NCBI GenBank assembly: GCA_944989445.1
Contig: CALYLW010000207.1
Location: 62,001 to 126,000 of the forward strand
DNA from: Ampullaceana balthica
Taxonomy: Eukaryota; Mollusca; Gastropoda; Lymnaeidae
Direction: 5' to 3'
DNA: 64,000 nt
Notes under the pieces: model-generated
Seen by the model: the letters and a program-made list of their open reading frames with translations, nothing else
Databases searched by the model: none
What the model was told of the DNA's origin: nothing
Translations under genes and position numbers: made by a program
Shown: in pieces, positions 61,101 to 64,000 of the stretch
How positions within the stretch are numbered: position 1 is the first letter of the stretch
How the letters are laid out: each line of letters starts with the position of its first letter

Positions 61101-63644
61101 GGCATAGTTTGAAACAAACTACCACGCATTACCCCCCCCCCAATGTATTGGCAGACACTCTTAGGGTGTGGAAATCAGCTTAGTAGACAGATGATTGGAA
61201 AAGGTCATTGATTAGGCGCGGAAAAATCAAGAGGCCGCGCGAGGAAAGAGCGTGCGTGGCTGGTGGAGGTGGGGTGGGGGAGGGTAGAACCGTGATCTTT
61301 CTTTTAAATGTTCTTAAAATTAAATGGAAAGAACCACGTTATGGTCGAGCCATGTAAACGTGCATTTCAATTATCCCCAATAACTGTAAATATCCTTATA
61401 GAAACAGATGCATCAACGCTGCAATCACGCGGCCATATGTGTTTAGAGGCATTGTGTCATTCAATACTCTGACTGAAAGGATGAAAGCTGAGACCATGGC
61501 TAATAATAACCTCCAGTGGCATTTTCACTATTTTGGCATTGCCAACTTAATTGTAACATCGCTGGCTTCATGAACAGGGCTGTTATAAAATAATCACGTG
61601 CATACTTTTCTTTTCTTTTTTTCCTCCAGAAAGCCACAACAATTGTAAGAATGGCGAAGATTCTATCTGTGGTTGTTTTTTTTTAAAGAATGATATAATC
61701 CCCCCCCTCCCGTGACCATTCCAAACCAAAGTATCGATTATATAAACACGTCCAACTAAGGATGAGACGCTTCCTATTCCCTGTTTTAAACGGCCCGGTT
61801 CTGTGTATCATAGATTTATTGAGATTTGATTGCTGCCGGGCACGGAGCAGCGTGAAATCTTTCAACTCGACGTTTTCTATACCGCCGCTTGTCTCTGTAC
61901 CGTAAAACACCAACGCGTTAGAGATGCTATTGAAATCAATAAACTTTTTACGCGCAAACACAGTCTTACAATTAAATTATTTCTCAGCGCGTTTTTTTTC
62001 CTTCAAGACTTTGCAAGCATGTAACCTTTTGTCAAGCAACGGCAGCATGTGTATGAAAGTATCCGTTCGCTAGAAGTGAAGTTTGTATGGAGGGGGAAAA
62101 ACAAAAGCAAAAAAAAACATCAATTAATATTTTATTGGTATTTCTTTAAACGGGAAAATTCTACATAGAAACGTTATATCTATGTGCAGCTGTCCACGCA
62201 AGAGAAAAAATGCAGGGAACCGAGTGCATAACTTAATCAATGACTTCGTAGGTTAACATATTGTGAGTGAGCGAATTATGAACACTTAATAATGCCCCGA
62301 TGCACAATTCAGTTATGCTTATCTTTATGCTCCACAAGGACGCCATCAATCACAAATGGTTTACTAATTACTAATGAGCAGCCTTACTCGCTATCTCGTA
62401 GATTTGGGAAATATTAGGAAAAGATCATCATGAATTCTAAATATTTCAAGAAGAAAAAAAAGCATGAATAATTTTAAATATCAAATTTAATGTGTGTATT
62501 AACTCCACGATATGGGACTCGGTGAAGGGAGTCGGCGACTTGATCAATAAGCAGTTGAAGTACGGACGGTGGTGCTTGCATGAGCTTATTTCAACACCAT
62601 CGATCGGGGCAGCCATCAGCTGACTTGAAGCTTTTGGTTGATCTGCCTCAAGTTATTCCACACGGAAACAAAGATAACAATTATAAACTCCTCGCGTTAT
62701 TTTTAGTTGTGTGTTTTTAAGGCCCCTGTTAGTGGCAAGCTAAAAATGGCTGACAGAAACGGGAAGTGACGTTTTAAGCTTTCAGTGGCAATATGAGGTA
62801 ATGAGTCATAATCAATAATATCGTGTCACCATTTATTCAAAAAATAACCAAAAAACTAAATATCGCAAAACGAACTCATCTTAGATATTAAAAAAAGGGA
62901 AATAGGAAAGAAATATTGGCAAATATCTATAAACGGAATTGTGTAACAGTGTAATCGAGCACGATGTTATTTTTAACTACGTATCAAATAAATTATTGAT
63001 TAAGGACGAACTTATAATTATTTGCTTAGCCATTTCCCCCATAAGCCTCTTACAGCTACAGACTGACAGCAAAGTAACAAGATATTTGCTGCTTTAAGTA
63101 GCGCTACTGGCTACATATATAACACACAAAATGCAAATTTTGAGGGGAGTGAGAAGCCTTGTGGCCTCGGAATATGTTTATTTATAGTGACTGTTTCCTA
63201 AACTCAAAACCATTACTCCGAACACAATATCATAAAAAATGTACAACATATTTATCGTAAATAATACTAATAACCGAACCCGTATCTTAACGAATGCCAA
63301 TGGTAGAGAATAGAATCTTAATAATTCCGACAACGTGTACCCATTGAGCACACATTATTATCAAACGGCCTCGTCCTTACAAAAAGGCCAGCGTTTCAGC
63401 GATTGTTCCCTGAGCCTAACTTGACAGTCGTATGAATATGTTTCTATTCCTTAACCAGTGATCCATGGATGGTGCCTGCGGTGGAGACCAAAGTTCACAT
63501 AACAGAGACGTCCTAATGGTTTAGCGTGTCAGGGACACATCATGGATCTACATTAAACAATTACTGTATGAGAGAGACCGCAAAGTGTCCGGATAACCCA
63601 TATTTATTTTAAAACAACTATTCCACACAACAAGAATAATAAGT
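58190..63644. other. Non-coding stretch
   Basis: A CA microsatellite near 58738-58752, C runs at 59112, 61132 and 61700. The stretch 60120-60310 is less AT-rich with overlapping frames on the plus strand, but no domain or splice structure is evident. No transposon ends recognised. Confidence 0.5.
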
Positions 63645-64000
63645 AAAATGTAAAAAAATCTTTTTTTCTAAAAAAAGGACACGCTTTTATTTACAAACAT
63701 TTACAGACTGAAACGCGTTGATCTCCCCTGCCCTTGGTGTAAACACGGAATTTGGTAAACGAGGGCTGGAGTGAAACCAGTGAGCCGTGGAGGTCAACTC
63801 TAGCAGACGACTATACATTCTAAATAGTGATAAATAGAGATAAACTAAAAATTGATTAATTTAATTACGTAAATTCGATCGATCTGAAATTTTGATACAA
63901 TGCATTTTCATCCAAGATCTATCTGTGGTGAAATTTTGATATATCTAGGACCATCAGAAGTGGTTTAACTTTACGTTTCAAGATTTGAAGGAAGGATGGA
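63645..64000 (-). repeat. RepA-related copy, subfamily B, cut by window end
   Basis: From AAAAGGACACGCTTTTATTT to the end, it follows 33170-33520 nearly base for base (CAGTGAGCCGTGGAGGTCAA, GCAGACGACTATACATTC, module with GATCTGAAATTTTGATAC). The last bases GGAAGGATGGA match 32935-33135 better than 33500. Confidence 0.88.

Overview
This is a window of animal nuclear DNA: AT-rich, intron-containing and full of transposon debris and tandem repeats. It holds one gene I can identify with certainty. On the minus strand, 103-7405, lie the ten 3'-most coding exons of an ARID5 (ARID5A/ARID5B-type) AT-rich-interaction-domain transcription factor. All nine introns have GT-AG ends, all phases match, and the exons join into 1,092 codons plus a stop. 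An ARID5 gene with a long glutamine tract, together with the mix of repeats (tRNA-derived SINE, Penelope-like element, hAT, Tigger/pogo, many small TIR elements), suggests a lophotrochozoan, most likely a mollusc. The species assignment is inference; the gene family is not.

Layout. 0.1-7.4 kb: ARID5 exons, with a repeat copy in the last intron. 7.4-64 kb: no further exon of this gene was recognised. This is either its very large upstream intron plus 5' flank, or intergenic DNA. It holds: a PIF/Harbinger-like element (10.5 kb), a recent 428-bp tandem duplication (13.1-14.0 kb), inverted copies of a dispersed repeat that I call RepA (18.4-19.2 kb), a G-rich minisatellite (22.3 kb), a tRNA-derived SINE (25.2-25.5 kb), foldback elements with hammerhead-like cores (27.6 and 57.9 kb), a 31-bp array (30.2-31.0 kb), more RepA (32.7-33.5 kb), a 90-bp satellite array that is open in two reading frames (33.7-35.6 kb), a dead hAT transposon with a second element nested inside it (36.2-37.0 kb), a long TA tract, one possible plus-strand ankyrin-like exon (38.4 kb), RepA tandem arrays (49.0-50.1 and 52.7-54.2 kb), a Penelope-like GIY-YIG nuclease fragment (50.2-50.7 kb), a Tigger/pogo remnant (55.7-56.5 kb), and a RepA copy cut by the window end.

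The most unusual material is (1) RepA, a roughly 500-bp family found in tandem arrays and single copies, whose units keep the same junction and the same internal hairpin even where the arms have diverged; and (2) a group of foldback or single motifs that match the hammerhead ribozyme core, one of them with an intact core lying 1.3 kb downstream of, and in the same orientation as, the Penelope-like nuclease fragment. Neither is proved active here. No bacterial-type operon, CRISPR array or functional tRNA/rRNA gene was found.
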